Shown: positions 1 to 8,961, counted from the stretch's first letter. The stretch: 38,999 nt of DNA from Rhizobium halophilum (GCF_021648825.1 NZ_JAKJHS010000015.1:1-38999); one strand, 5' to 3'. Translations and numbers: made by a program. The notes: a model not told the origin generated them from the sequence alone.

Positions 1-117
1 AGAAGCTTCGCGCCCGGCGCGAACGCGGACGATCTCAACCTGGTCCTGTGGCAATGGGGTGCGGCCGCCCCCGCGCGCTTGACGCTGATCGATGACGAGA
101 AGCGACTTTCGCGATAG
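1..117 (+). CDS. C-terminal end of a probable RES-domain protein (partial)
   Basis: The first frame is open from base 1 to a TAG at 115-117 and gives 38 residues. The core SFAPGA, then NLVLWQWG, then RLTLIDDE resembles the C-terminal strand region of RES-domain proteins, the NAD-degrading toxin half of Res-Xre toxin-antitoxin pairs. The N-terminal part with the catalytic Arg, Glu and Ser lies outside the window, so activity cannot be judged. If it is RES, an Xre-type antitoxin gene should lie just upstream of the window. The assignment rests on recalled family resemblance over a short stretch. Confidence 0.45.
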   Translation, partial: RSFAPGANADDLNLVLWQWGAAAPARLTLIDDEKRLSR

Positions 118-325
118 CGACATGGTCTTCGGCCTCATCGCCACATGGTAAGAACCAACTGCACCGTCAAAATGCTGTTTCCAAGCCAATCAGACGGCTC
201 CCTCCAATCTTCTCCTGAGTTTCGACCTTCTTGAACACTATTGGATAGCGCAGGAGATAGAGTCACCGGCTCCGGCGTCCAGATGCCGATCCTGCCGTTC
301 TAATCGCACGGAGAAGGAACTTCCC

Positions 326-436
326 ATGGGATTGTTGGATGTCCTGGTCCTCGGCTTCTCTGAAGCCCTGACACCGACGAAGCTCCTTTTCTGTTTCATC
401 GGGGCGCTGCTCGGTACCCTCATCGGCGTGCGATGA
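326..436 (+). pseudogene. tctA: tctA 5' fragment (tripartite tricarboxylate transporter large permease)
   Basis: An ATG at 326, preceded by a GGAGAAGG ribosome site at 310-317, opens a 36-codon frame starting MGLLDVL and running through FIGALLGTLIGV. This matches the N-terminus of TctA permeases, which are about 500 residues long and normally continue into a conserved proline-glycine loop. Here the frame ends at TGA 434-436 straight after LIGV, and the DNA that follows is the interior of a hydroxy-acid dehydrogenase gene. The ribosome site and start are intact but the permease is lost, so this is a deletion junction. TctA with TctB and TctC imports carboxylates, which makes the adjacent hydroxy-acid oxidase remnant a likely former neighbour. 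Confidence 0.75.
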
Positions 437-1397
437 AGACTGAACTATTCGGCAAGGAATATGCGGTGCCCTTCGGCATTGCCCCCATGGGGTTCAGCGC
501 CCCTTATGGCCTATCGCGGCGATGTGGTTCTCGCGACAGGCGCGGCTCAGTCTGGCATTCCGATGACCATGAGCGGTTCCTCGCTGATCCGGATGGAGGA
601 GGTCGAGCAGGCTGCTCCGGATGCCTGGTTCCAGGCCTATCTGCCCGGCGAAGCCGATCGGATCGATGCCTTGGTCGATCGTGTTGCTGCTGCCGGGTTC
701 CAGACACTCGTGCTCACGGTGGACACGGCCGCGCTAGCCAATCGAGAAACAACATCAAGGCAGGCTTCTCGACGCCGCTGCGGCCGGGGGTCAGGCTCGC
801 CTGGCAGGGCGTCTCACACCCTCGTTGGACCCTCGGTACGTTTGTGCGCACGATCCTAAAGCACGGGATACCTCACTTCGAAAACTCCTACGCCACTCGC
901 GGTGCGCCAATCGTCTCCCCCTCAGTGATGCGAGACTTCGGCAAGAAGGATCATCCCAACTGGAATCATCTGCAGAGGATTCGAGGACGGTGGAAAGGTC
1001 GCCTCGTGGTGAAGGGGATCCTGTATGAAGAAGACGCAAGGCGCGCGGTGGAGGCGGGCGTGGACGGTATCATCGCTTCGAACCATGGTGGCCGTCAGCT
1101 TGATGGAGCACTGTCTACGCTCGACGCGCTTCCTGCAATAATCGACGCGGTGGGCGGGAAGACCGAGGTCATATTCGACGGCGGTATCCGGCGCGGCTCC
1201 GCGTTCTAAAGGCGCTTGCATTAGGAGCCAGGTTCGTCTTTGTGGGTCGACCCTTCATCTATGCGGCCTCTGTCGGAGGTTCGGATGGCGTTCTAATGGC
1301 AGCAGAGATCCTAAAGAGCGAGATCCACCGGAACATGGCCCTGCTCGGGTTGACCAACGTAGACGAGATAGATCAGCCATACTTATGTAAAGTCTGA
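433..1397 (+). pseudogene. FMN-dependent alpha-hydroxy-acid dehydrogenase (LldD-like), broken
   Basis: The family oxidises L-lactate or related 2-hydroxy acids with FMN. Readable pieces, in order, are ELFGKEYAVPFGIAPMGFSA (frame 1), then GDVVLATGAAQSGIP through QTLVLTVDTA (frame 2), then NIKAGFSTPLRP onward in frame 1 with the active-site block IIASNHGGRQLDG, and EVIFDGGIRRGS. Near 1203 a missing base moves the reading to ALALGARFVFVGRPFIYAAS and ends at TGA 1395-1397. About 70 N-terminal residues are absent, replaced by the tctA fragment, so there are a truncation and at least three frame changes. The catalytic His-Gly-Gly-Arg segment is still visible. The product cannot be functional. The exact substrate is unknown. 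Confidence 0.85.
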
Positions 1398-2001
1398 GCG
1401 ACAGGCCACCTAAGCAACCGCAAGGTTCGGTTTCAGCCGCAACCAGAATCCGCTTAGCGGCTGGAATGGGGTAATGGCCTCATGACGCCGCCGCGGATTA
1501 TGTCCGCTACTGGGCCAGGGCAGTGGCAACCTTTACGACCGGCTTGACGGCGCAAAACTGCCGTCGGGCGGGAGCATCCTTCCTGACCAGTTTGGCGGCC
1601 GATGGGAGACGTAATAGCTTTTTAGCTTGACCTTCTCTCCGTACGCCACGGCGATCCGTTTCACATCCTGATCGTGGAACTTCCCGTGCGCTCATCGAGA
1701 CAATTGGCTGGTCTCAATGTCGCACCACGGCCGCGTATCAAACGGCGATCTGCCAAAAGCGAATGTCGGCTTTTGGCAGATCTCGTTGAAAAACTCGCTC
1801 AATTGTCTGCTAATCGGCCCTTCTCTGCCGTTAGGCGGAGCAGGTAGGGTACCGCCTCGCGTCACAGCGCGAGGTCTCGATCTATTTCGCCCTCAGGGGG
1901 CGATGACGTTGCGTGGTGGCCTGAGTTTGCCGGCCTTCTGAGGTTTTGTGCCGTTGCTGGAAGCGGGAGTTCCTCTCGTGCGCCGCACGGTCCTCTCAGT
2001 C
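1398..2001. other. Gap without a supported gene
   Basis: No reading frame in this stretch resembles a known family. On the minus strand 1507-1695 is open but reads as a basic, low-complexity peptide. The only structures seen are the 14-bp hairpin at 1747-1782 and a smaller inverted repeat at 1855-1874 (CCTCGCG, loop of six, CGCGAGG). With decayed genes on both sides, this is probably scrambled leftover sequence. Confidence 0.5.
1747..1782. repeat. Perfect 14-bp inverted repeat (hairpin)
   Basis: GATCTGCCAAAAGC at 1747-1760 is followed by an 8-base loop (GAATGTCG) and by its exact reverse complement at 1769-1782. No run of T follows on either strand, so it is not a typical intrinsic terminator. 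It could be a palindromic repeat element, a binding site or the end of a lost mobile element. Its arms have no other copy that I noticed in the window. Confidence 0.7.
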
Positions 2002-2460
2002 TCAATCGCGCCGTCCGCAGGATGCGCTGAGCGTTGCTTTGCCGGAGGTGACATTGCCTGCCTCGTCACGCGTGCCCAGCTTCCAGACCGCATCCCAGCT
2101 GCCGAGGTCCGACCACGTGAAGGATGACGGAACGACTGCGGCATTCGCGGTCTTCTCCATAATCGCGTGGTCGATCGAGATATTGGGACATTTGGAAAAA
2201 GAGTCGCCGTCAAGCCGGATGAAGTCGAGATCGCTCACCGCCTTCTCGACGGATTTTTGTGCGCCATCTGCCACTTCGAGCGCAAATGCTTTCATCTCAT
2301 GCATCAACTGTCCAGCCGCAAACATGAAGATTCCGGAGTTCCAGTAGAATCCCCCGGCGGCCGACATTCGTTCAGCCTCGGCCAGAACAGGCTTTTCCAC
2401 GAAAGCCTTCACCGCATAGGAATCCTTTCCAACCAGGTGGCGTTCGCAAGCGTGATGACC
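2002..2460 (-). pseudogene. manC: manC/cpsB internal fragment (mannose-1-phosphate guanylyltransferase)
   Basis: Reading leftward, the frame gives KDSYAVKAFVEKP, then GGFYWNSGIFMF, a DLDFIRLD segment, the SISIDHAIMEKT motif and FTWSDLGSWDAVWKL. These are the conserved middle blocks of GDP-mannose pyrophosphorylase, including the FVEKP and WNSGIF motifs of the nucleotidyltransferase fold. Intact enzymes have about 470 residues. Here only about 150 remain, with no GxGTRLWPLSR-type N-terminus and an abrupt end after GKATLSA. The gene normally makes GDP-mannose for exopolysaccharide. The piece has lost both ends and is not functional. Confidence 0.85.
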
Positions 2461-2751
2461 GGTCGGTCGCTACTTTCAAGCTGACGGGCCAGCACGACCT
2501 GTGAGTGGATAGCACCAGCGGAGGACGCCCGACCCGTCCCCCCAATACAAAGCATGGCCCCGTGAGCGGGTCAGCAGCAATGCCCCCAGGCGCTGTAAGT
2601 GGATCTGCACAACTTCGTCCGCGTCACTGCCTCAAGCGCAAGCTGTAGGCGCTCACTCTTGAAGCAAGTGCAGCATGGTTTTGCTTTGTGAGCCAGGTGT
2701 CGATACACATGATGAGCGCATGCCAATGAAGGCTGCTGGCTGGGGGCAACT

Positions 2752-3935
2752 ATGAACGAATACCAAGAGGGAATGGAAGGTACGCCGGTCCGCGCGGTAT
2801 CGGAGCAGAAGCTTGAAAGCCTGAGGTCACAGGGCGGCGTGTTCGTTGAGGCGGTTCGCGTGACGCGGATGCCGATGATTGTCACTGACGCCACGCTTCC
2901 GGGCAACCCGATCACCTTCGCGAACCCGGCATTCGTAAATCTTTCAGGGTACAGCCCCAGCGAACTGATCGGTCAGCACCCTCACTTCATGAACGGCCCA
3001 CTGACCAATCCCGGAGCGATTGCAGAATATGAGGCGGCCATGAAGGACGGGCGTGACATAACGCTCGAAATCCTACAATACCGCAAGGATGGCTCGGCCT
3101 TCCAGAGCATGCTTTTTGCGACACCGTTGGACGACGGCCAGGGGCGTGTCACCAATCACTTCATGTCCTATCTTGACATAAGCCGCCGTTATGATGCCGA
3201 GGAGGCACTGCGCGCGCACAATGCAGAACTAGAACAACGAGTGGAGGCGCGCACCCGTACCCTGGAGGCAGCTAATGCTGCACTTAAGAAGGCAGACGCG
3301 GAACGCGAAATGCTTCTCGTTGAGGTTAACCACCGCGCGAAGAACAGCCTGTCTATTGGGGCATCCCTGCTGCAACTGCAAGGGCGACGTCAGGCTGACC
3401 CGCAGACGAAAGTCCTCTTTGTCGAGTCTGCTGACCGGCTAAGCGCGATGGCACGGGTTCACGACATGCTAAGGCGGTCAGAACAGGGGCATCGCGTCGA
3501 TGTGGCGACTTATGTTTCGGAGCTTTGCGAGGCGCTGAGATCGCTCACCGACGGGGACGAGCGGATCTCGCTGAGAGCGAAACCGAGGAAGACATTCTGA
3601 TCGATGCCGACGCGGCGTTCCCGCTTGGCATCGTGCTTACGGAGCTTATCACCAATGCTGTGAAGTACGCATTCCCTGACGATCGTTCCGGAACCATCGT
3701 GGTTCAGGCAAAGCGAAGCGGGCCCGGCCGAGTGGAGATCATCGTCCGTGACAACGGCATCGGGATGAAAAACTACAGGGAAGGGTCGCTCGGGTATGGC
3801 CTCATTCGCTCCCTCGTGAAACAGATCGGCGGTGAGTTGGAGATACAAGGCGACGCTGGTGTGACTGTGACCATCGCCTTTTGCGACGCCTCCCGGTTCC
3901 CACCCCCGGGCGGCCGGGAACCAGCAGCCGGGTAG
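2752..3935 (+). pseudogene. PAS (LOV-like) HisKA_2 sensor histidine kinase, single frameshift
   Basis: The first part (2752-3600) carries a LOV-like PAS domain at residues 30-147, a coiled linker at 148-185, and a HisKA_2 phosphoacceptor region with EVNHRAKNS, His194 at base 3331. One base is missing near 3578-3583; the next frame then gives EEDILIDADAAFPLGIVLTE, the N-box ITNAVKYAF, the G1 box DNGIGM and GSLGYGLIRSLV, ending at 3935. Together they make a full-length kinase of about 390 residues. The LOV photochemical motif (N-C-R-F-L) is replaced by HPHFM, with Pro77 where the flavin-binding Cys should be, so even an intact form would not form the light adduct. An ATG at 2752 follows a GGGGG ribosome site. 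No response regulator lies next to it. Confidence 0.85.
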
Positions 3936-4400
3936 GTGTTAGCCCCACCGATTGCGTGGTGATCTGCACGGCTAGGCGAACTCAGCAGCCCATTGCGGCG
4001 GATTGCGTCTGACCTATCTCGGTCAGGAAAGCCGATGACGAGACGCTGAACCACAGCCTCCGATGCGGGGCCTCATAGTCTTCATCAGACAGTTCCGCTT
4101 CCCGGCATCGAGGACGCTGTAGCGACTGATGGATCGGTTCCACCGCTGACGATCCAGATTTCCGAGTTCGCTGCCGCCTTGATGTAGCCTTAAGCGCCCA
4201 TGGCCCCCGCTTTGTACGCTATCAAACGGAAACCCCCAAGGAGGAGGCTGAAGGTTTTGACGCGAATTAGAGAGGCCATGCCAGTTTCTGTTTCCACATT
4301 CGCCGTGGTGACGAAGTCGCACGGGATCCGGAAAGTAGCGAACTGGCGTCTGTGGAGGAAATGTCATTGGCATCTCTTGGTCGTTTGCTAAGGTAAGCGG
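3936..4400. other. Intergenic stretch, nothing recognised
   Basis: The region lies between the kinase pseudogene and the Crp/Fnr gene. The minus strand is open across part of it (4023-4517), but that frame runs into the Crp/Fnr gene on the opposite strand and has no recognisable motif. The promoter of the Crp/Fnr gene must lie in its last hundred bases; I see no convincing -35/-10 pair. Confidence 0.4.
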
Positions 4401-5105
4401 ATGATCGAGACCTCCAACATTCTCCTCAAGCTGCTCGAAACGGCCGACCTCGAGACACTTTCTCCTCACATTCAGAGGGTGGAGCTTAAGCAAAGGGATG
4501 CGCTGTTCGAACCGCATGCGCCGATTCCGTACGTGTACTTCCTCGAAGGGGGTCTCTCCTCCGAGATTTCCATGAGCGGCGGAAAGAGCATAGAGGTCGG
4601 GTGCACCGGCCGAGAAGGATTTTCAGGAGCGCCGGTTCTGCTTGGCGCGGACACAACCCCACACCGGGCGTTCATGCAGGCTGGTGGTCCAGCTCTTCGC
4701 ATTGCTTCGTCAGATCTCATCACCGCCGTGGACGCCAGTGGTTCACTCAGGCGCACACTTCTCCTCTTTGTTCATGTGTACATGCTGCAGATTGCCGCTA
4801 CCGCTCTTGCCGATGCAAAACACACAGTCCAGAAGCGGCTCGCCCGCTGGCTGCTAATGGCTCAGGACAGACTAGGCGATGAACTACCACTAACGCACGA
4901 GTTCTTCGCCCTGATGCTGGGCGTGCGGCGGCCGAGCGTAACCGATTCTCTGCATCTCCTCGAAGAAGCCCACTGCATTAAGGCGCAACGGAGCCTCGTA
5001 ATTGTCCGAAACAGGGCGAAGCTCGAGGAAATCGCCGGCGATGCGTATGGCGTGCCCGAAGCTGAGTACCGCCGACTGCTCCTGAGCGGTAGCCCCAAAA
5101 CATGA
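4401..5105 (+). CDS. Crp/Fnr-family transcriptional regulator
   Basis: The 234-residue product has the family layout: an N-terminal cyclic-nucleotide-binding-like beta barrel at about 20-130 (YVYFLEGGLSSEIS, VGCTGREGFSGAPVLLG), a long dimerisation helix (LQIAATALADAKHTVQKRLARWLL) and a C-terminal winged helix at about 150-215 with LTHEFFALMLGVRRPSV. No Fnr-type N-terminal cysteine cluster is seen, so oxygen sensing through an iron-sulfur cluster is unlikely. The barrel lacks a clear Crp phosphate cassette, so cAMP binding is also doubtful. Short Crp-like proteins of this kind are very numerous in rhizobia. The ATG at 4401 follows an AAGGTAAG ribosome site. The adjacent broken sensor kinase is a possible former partner, but nothing proves it. 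Confidence 0.85.
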   Translation: MIETSNILLKLLETADLETLSPHIQRVELKQRDALFEPHAPIPYVYFLEGGLSSEISMSGGKSIEVGCTGREGFSGAPVLLGADTTPHRAFMQAGGPALRIASSDLITAVDASGSLRRTLLLFVHVYMLQIAATALADAKHTVQKRLARWLLMAQDRLGDELPLTHEFFALMLGVRRPSVTDSLHLLEEAHCIKAQRSLVIVRNRAKLEEIAGDAYGVPEAEYRRLLLSGSPKT

Positions 5106-5345
5106 AGCTTGCCAAGCCTATTTCCGAGATGCGTGACGCTCCCAAAGAAGGCCGGTGTTTGAAGGTCCGGGGGAGTCGGCGTCCGATTCATCGCACCTGT
5201 GCGGGGTCTTGAGATCCCATGAGGGGCGAGCAGCGGCCTGCGCCGTTGCAGAGTGAGGTCGCTAGAACTCTCTGGAGGCCAACCATGCGGATGACGGCAG
5301 ATTAATCTCAAGCGCAGACCGCTACTCTCGTCGATCTAGGGGCAT

Positions 5346-5690
5346 TTCGTCTCGTTGGAAGTGAGCAAGTCAACCTGGCTGGTGACAGCTCTGTCACCTT
5401 GTAGCGAGAAGATGTTCCGCCACACGGTGGCAGGTGGTGACATCGTCGCTCTGCTCGCCTGCTTTGAAGCGTTTTGCCAGAAAGCCAAACGGCGGAAGGA
5501 CAGACTGTACCCCTTGGTCGTAATTCAGGAAGCGTGACTAGATGGCTTCTGGTTGGGGCGAGTGCTGAGCAAGGAAGCCTGGATAGAAAGCCACATCGTA
5601 GAAGCTGCATCGATCGCCATGCCGCGTCGATATCGTTGGGCTCAGACCGTGGATCCGCGAAGAAAGGAGGCTCTGTGACGCCACCAAAAT
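5346..5690 (+). mobile_element. IS110-family transposase remnant
   Basis: The frame starting near 5346 reads EVSKSTWLVTALSP, then MFRHTVAGGD and LYPLVVIQEA, the N-terminal DEDD-type catalytic region of IS110-family transposases. At 5535-5537 the expected GGA (Gly) is TGA; reading on in the same frame gives LDGFWLGRVLSKE, WIESHIVEAASIAM and RYRWAQTVD, again matching the family. A further TGA closes the frame near 5690 and the C-terminal two-thirds of the roughly 340-residue enzyme is missing. I see no flanking IS ends. This is an inactive 5' fragment, and its presence helps explain the rearranged left part of the window. Confidence 0.75.
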
Positions 5691-5752
5691 GAACCATCGA
5701 CAAGCAACCTGATGTGATGGGAGTCGGACTGATGGCAGCCAACTATTGGAGT

Positions 5753-6172
5753 CTAAGTTACCCATGGATTGATGACATTCAGTCCAGCAGCCTCGAAGGG
5801 GCTGGTGTCCCGAGTCGCGACCGCAAGGCTGTTCTCTGCTGCTGTGGCTGCGATATACCCGTCAGCCTTGCCGATTGCTTTCCCGGATGCTCGCGCGCCT
5901 GCCATCAGCTCGGCGTAGAACCGCGAGGTGCTTACGTTGAAGGACAAAATGCGTTCATCAAAATGTGGCAGCACTTCACCCTCAAGGCGATTGTGGAGGA
6001 TGGCCTGACGCTTCCCTCGCGGCATAGATGCGATGCCAAAACGAAGTTCAGCAATTGATATCGAAGAGATGAAGAGCGTCTCGATGGCCTGGGCGTCCAG
6101 CCAAGCCACAACCGCTGCATCAGGATCCGCTTTCCAAGGCTCCGATATCACGTTGGTGTCTAGCAAGATCAT
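5753..6172 (-). CDS. fitB: FitB/VapC-type PIN-domain ribonuclease toxin
   Basis: The 139-residue product is a full PIN domain. It starts MILLDTNVISEP with Asp5, and carries Glu42 in ISIAELRFGI, Asp104 in GKADGYIAAT and Asp122 in AVATRDTSPF, the four acidic residues that bind magnesium. The C-terminus NVINPWVT is typical of the FitB subgroup. These toxins cleave RNA and are held inactive by their partner. Its ATG overlaps the antitoxin stop by four bases (6169-6172), so the two are translationally coupled. All catalytic residues are present, so the toxin is probably active, in contrast to the decayed genes on its left. Confidence 0.93.
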   Translation of the reverse strand: MILLDTNVISEPWKADPDAAVVAWLDAQAIETLFISSISIAELRFGIASMPRGKRQAILHNRLEGEVLPHFDERILSFNVSTSRFYAELMAGARASGKAIGKADGYIAATAAENSLAVATRDTSPFEAAGLNVINPWVT

Positions 6173-6420
6173 TCGAAAGTCATCGGTTCAGCTGGCGTCG
6201 TATCACGCTGTTGCAGAGCTTCGATATCACCGCTGGACAGCTCGGCCTCCCGACCGATCGACGCGAGCAACGAGCCCAGCTTCACGCGATGAGACGGGCG
6301 AACAGCGGCCTCAAGAATTTCGCGGATTTCGGCTTCAGTGCTACGGCCATGATGAGCCGCCCTCATACGCAGCGCCCTGTGTGTTTCATCAGAAAGGTTT
6401 CGAATGGTAACTGCCGGCAT
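6169..6420 (-). CDS. fitA: FitA-type ribbon-helix-helix antitoxin
   Basis: The 83-residue product begins MPAVTIRNLSDETHRALRMR and continues with GRSTEAEIREIL, the ribbon-helix-helix DNA-binding module of FitA antitoxins at residues 2-45. The C-terminal half, from VKLGSLLASI onward, is the toxin-wrapping tail. It neutralises the PIN toxin encoded directly downstream and, with it, should repress the shared promoter. The ATG at 6420 lacks a strong ribosome site, and the inferred transcript start is only about 20 bases upstream, so the leader is very short. Confidence 0.93.
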   Translation of the reverse strand: MPAVTIRNLSDETHRALRMRAAHHGRSTEAEIREILEAAVRPSHRVKLGSLLASIGREAELSSGDIEALQQRDTTPAEPMTFE

Positions 6421-6444
6421 CTACACGATCTCAACCAACCACAA

Positions 6445-6474
6445 ATGATACCATCATAGTGCACATGATATCAA
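6445..6474 (-). promoter_or_regulatory. fitAB promoter with overlapping inverted-repeat operator
   Basis: Read on the minus strand, TTGATA (6474-6469) and TATCAT (6450-6445) are separated by 18 bases and make a plausible -35/-10 pair. The same segment contains TGATATCA at one end and TGATA at the other end on the plus strand (6446-6450 against 6469-6473), an inverted arrangement suited to a ribbon-helix-helix dimer of dimers. Autoregulation by FitA-FitB complexes is the usual mode for this family. The promoter is inferred from position and match only. Confidence 0.5.
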
Positions 6475-6761
6475 CGTTCAAGGAGCCGGCTGAGAGGCGG
6501 GGCCGATTTCGACCCCACGTTCTCGCAGTTGAACGGGGCGAACCGGCGCCCCAGTACTGCACCGCAGCAATCCCGACGCGCACCGAGATGAGAACGATGT
6601 GAACGCGTCTGGAACGTCCGAGAAATCCTTGACAAGGTCGACCTGATTTCCTCTCCCACGGCAGCATGATCAGGCCATTTGCAAGGTGGCATCAGCATGA
6701 AGTGCCCTACGTAAACTGCGCTGCAAACTCATCGCATGTCTGGCCGGCGGTGCACACCGCT

Positions 6762-7775
6762 CTAGTCATCGCGGGCGAGCATGCTTGAGATCCATGCGGT
6801 GCTCTTGAAGTGCCGGCAGACGATGATGAGCGCCGCCGTCAGTGGCACCGCGAGCAGAGCCCCGGCGATCCCCCAAAGCCAGCCCCAGAACAGCAGCGCC
6901 ACGATTATCGCCACCGGCGGCATCGCCATGCCGCGACCTTGGAGCATCGGATAAACGACGTTGCTGATGGCAAGCTGGAGCACGGCATAACCGGCGAACA
7001 CGACGAGCGGCATCGTGACGTCGCCAAACTGGACGAAGGCATAGAGCGTTGGCGGGATTATGCCGAGGATGTTGCCGATCACCGGGATGAAGTTGAGGAG
7101 GAAGTTCAGCAAGCCCCAGATCAGGGCGAGATCAAGCCCAACCGTAAAGGCCCAGAGTGCCGACGCGGCGCCTGTGATCAGGCTCGTGATCACAGTCACG
7201 CCAATGTACTGGCGGAACTTCCCCGCCATCTCCTCGAACGCGTCGATGAGCTCCTGGTTCTCCTGGGCGTTGACCTGCTCACGAAGCTTCTTGGCAAGGG
7301 TTGGGATTTCCGGCAGACCCATCACCACCAGGATGCCGACGAAGCCGAGATAGCCGACAACGGTGTAGAGTTCCCAGAATACGGCTTGTGCGATCACCAC
7401 GAGGTTATCGTAACCGCTTTCGCCGCCAGGGACCGGTAGGCCTCGTTCGGCGGCCCAAACAGAGTAGTTCTCGTAAATCGAGCGGAACTGCTCATGGTTT
7501 TGAGCAAACGTCTGGGTGACCTGCGCAACCGCCAGGTAGATCACCCCAAAGAAGCCTGCCAGGATCAGGAAAAGTGCGAGAATAGTTCCGGCGTAGCTAA
7601 CGCTCTCAGGCAGCAGCTTTTCGAGCCAAGGCTTGATGGGCCAGGCAGCAGCAATGACGAACACCGCGACGACCAGCGGCATTGTCACCTCGTAGCTCCA
7701 CTTAAGCGCCGCGACGACAACGACGAAGGAGATTACTCCCAGCAGGCGGTTTCGTATGGTGTCAGGTGGCGACAT
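6762..7775 (-). CDS. AI-2E family transporter (PerM/YdiK-like membrane protein)
   Basis: The 337-residue product is a polytopic inner-membrane protein with hydrophobic segments near its N-terminus (LLGVISFVVVVAALKW, MPLVVAVFVIAAAW), a hydrophilic middle, and the conserved C-terminal block LLNFIPVIGNILGIIPPTLY, then FWGWLWGIAGALLAVPLT. These are hallmarks of the AI-2E transporter family, whose members are linked to autoinducer export, Na+/H+ antiport or unknown transport. The start at 7775 is chosen because GAGGT lies just upstream (7778-7782); an open frame extends to 7883 but has no such site. It stands alone between the toxin-antitoxin pair and a long gap. The substrate cannot be told from sequence. 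Confidence 0.9.
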   Translation of the reverse strand: MSPPDTIRNRLLGVISFVVVVAALKWSYEVTMPLVVAVFVIAAAWPIKPWLEKLLPESVSYAGTILALFLILAGFFGVIYLAVAQVTQTFAQNHEQFRSIYENYSVWAAERGLPVPGGESGYDNLVVIAQAVFWELYTVVGYLGFVGILVVMGLPEIPTLAKKLREQVNAQENQELIDAFEEMAGKFRQYIGVTVITSLITGAASALWAFTVGLDLALIWGLLNFLLNFIPVIGNILGIIPPTLYAFVQFGDVTMPLVVFAGYAVLQLAISNVVYPMLQGRGMAMPPVAIIVALLFWGWLWGIAGALLAVPLTAALIIVCRHFKSTAWISSMLARDD

Positions 7776-8691
7776 CGGGACCTCGTCTTTCAAACAGATG
7801 CTCCCGCAGGAGAGAACGACTGAACAATGGGATGCTAGGTGGCAGGGCGAAGGCACGCCGCTCAGAGGCGGTCGCGTGGTCATTGCTTGCGGGGAGGCAC
7901 GCCGGCCTGTGGCGGCGCTAGATCTACCCGGAGGGGCAATAGGCGGCTCTAGCGCTTCAGAAGATTTTCGAACGCCTCCTTGCGAATGTTCCGGTACTCT
8001 AGGTTTCGTTCGTCAGTTCGCCTTCGCTGAGCAACGGCGCCCAACTTTGTTTCGAGGCGGTTCTCTCGTCCCCGAATGCAATAACGTCAGCAATCGTTCC
8101 AGCACGTTTCCAAAGTGCTGACAATCGTCGTGACTACCAGGCTGCGGGCTGGGGCATTGAAGTAATCCGGCCCATCCTTACGGACAGCATAGCATCCGGG
8201 CCGAAACTGCTTCTTCTACGATCGAGATCTGTGACATCGAGGGTATTCAAGTCGCCATCCCTAACGCAGCAGCGGCCGTTTCCGATATTCCCCTCTTCCA
8301 TATACGTTGGAACTGGAGCTCGCCCACTGCCTGTGGAGCGACAACACACGCTGCAGCGACATCGTCAGTAGGTCAAGGCAAGGCGCTTCGGTTGACAAGA
8401 TCCACTAGTTGCTCAAGTTTCGAGAGGTAGCTGTCGCGCACGATGCGATTGCACCGGTTGTTTTTCGCGACGGGTAAGCTACGGCCGTGCTGTCGACGTC
8501 ACGGCCGATGATGGCTCTGTCATGGCAGTGGTTGCCTTGGCCTCTACGCGCTCTGCCATCTATTTACGCCCAGCATGTCATTTGACAGTGCATCACGAAC
8601 TTCGGGTGCGTATAGTGAACTATCACCGGCACATTCCAAGGGCGCCGATGGCAGGGAGCCGCCAGCTTTCGCCCCAGTTGTGGAGGCCATA
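7776..8691. other. Long gap with no supported gene
   Basis: The stretch holds the promoter of the AI-2E gene at its left end. Between about 7960 and 8130 the minus strand reads short pieces such as AGTIADVIAFGDERTASK and RNIRKEAFENLLKR in different frames. They look like decayed coding sequence, but I cannot assign a family. A minus-strand frame at 8134-8349 has no recognisable features. No tRNA or repeat was seen. Confidence 0.4.
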
Positions 8692-8961
8692 ATGCTAAGG
8701 CAGTTTGCTCGTTCTTTCCCCGAAGTTCTTGAACCCAAGGACCTGTCTGTGATGAGTCAGGCATACCTTCTCGCGTTGACGGATATTGACGCTCTGCCAA
8801 GTGACCCCAGCCTCCTCGCAAGAATGATCCTCCGGTTTTACAGGCGCGGGATCGTCGAACCGAATAAACTGGCCGCCGTTGGTATGCTTGCAGCCTCGCG
8901 ATACATCAACCGGAGCGGAATCAGCTCCCCCTCTGGGGAAGGAGCAAATCAGGGACACTGA
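8692..8961 (+). CDS. Conserved hypothetical small protein
   Basis: The start at 8692 is preferred because GGAGG sits at 8682-8686; an upstream ATG at 8575 adds 39 residues of unstructured composition. From 8692 the product has 89 residues and is mostly helical: ARSFPEVLEPKDLSVMSQAY, then DALPSDPSLLARMILRFYRR and KLAAVGMLAASRY. I recall similar short proteins in rhizobia but know no function. There is no signal peptide or membrane segment. The C-terminal tail after ASRYINR is polar and probably disordered. It stands alone, 250 bases from the convergent chemoreceptor gene. Confidence 0.6.
   Translation: MLRQFARSFPEVLEPKDLSVMSQAYLLALTDIDALPSDPSLLARMILRFYRRGIVEPNKLAAVGMLAASRYINRSGISSPSGEGANQGH

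Noticed and set aside
6810..7439. Long open frame opposite the AI-2E transporter
   Set aside because: Composition is His-, Arg- and Asp-rich with no motif, a shadow of the membrane protein on the other strand.
8134..8349. Minus-strand frame of 71 codons
   Set aside because: No motif or ribosome site; listed only as part of the gap.
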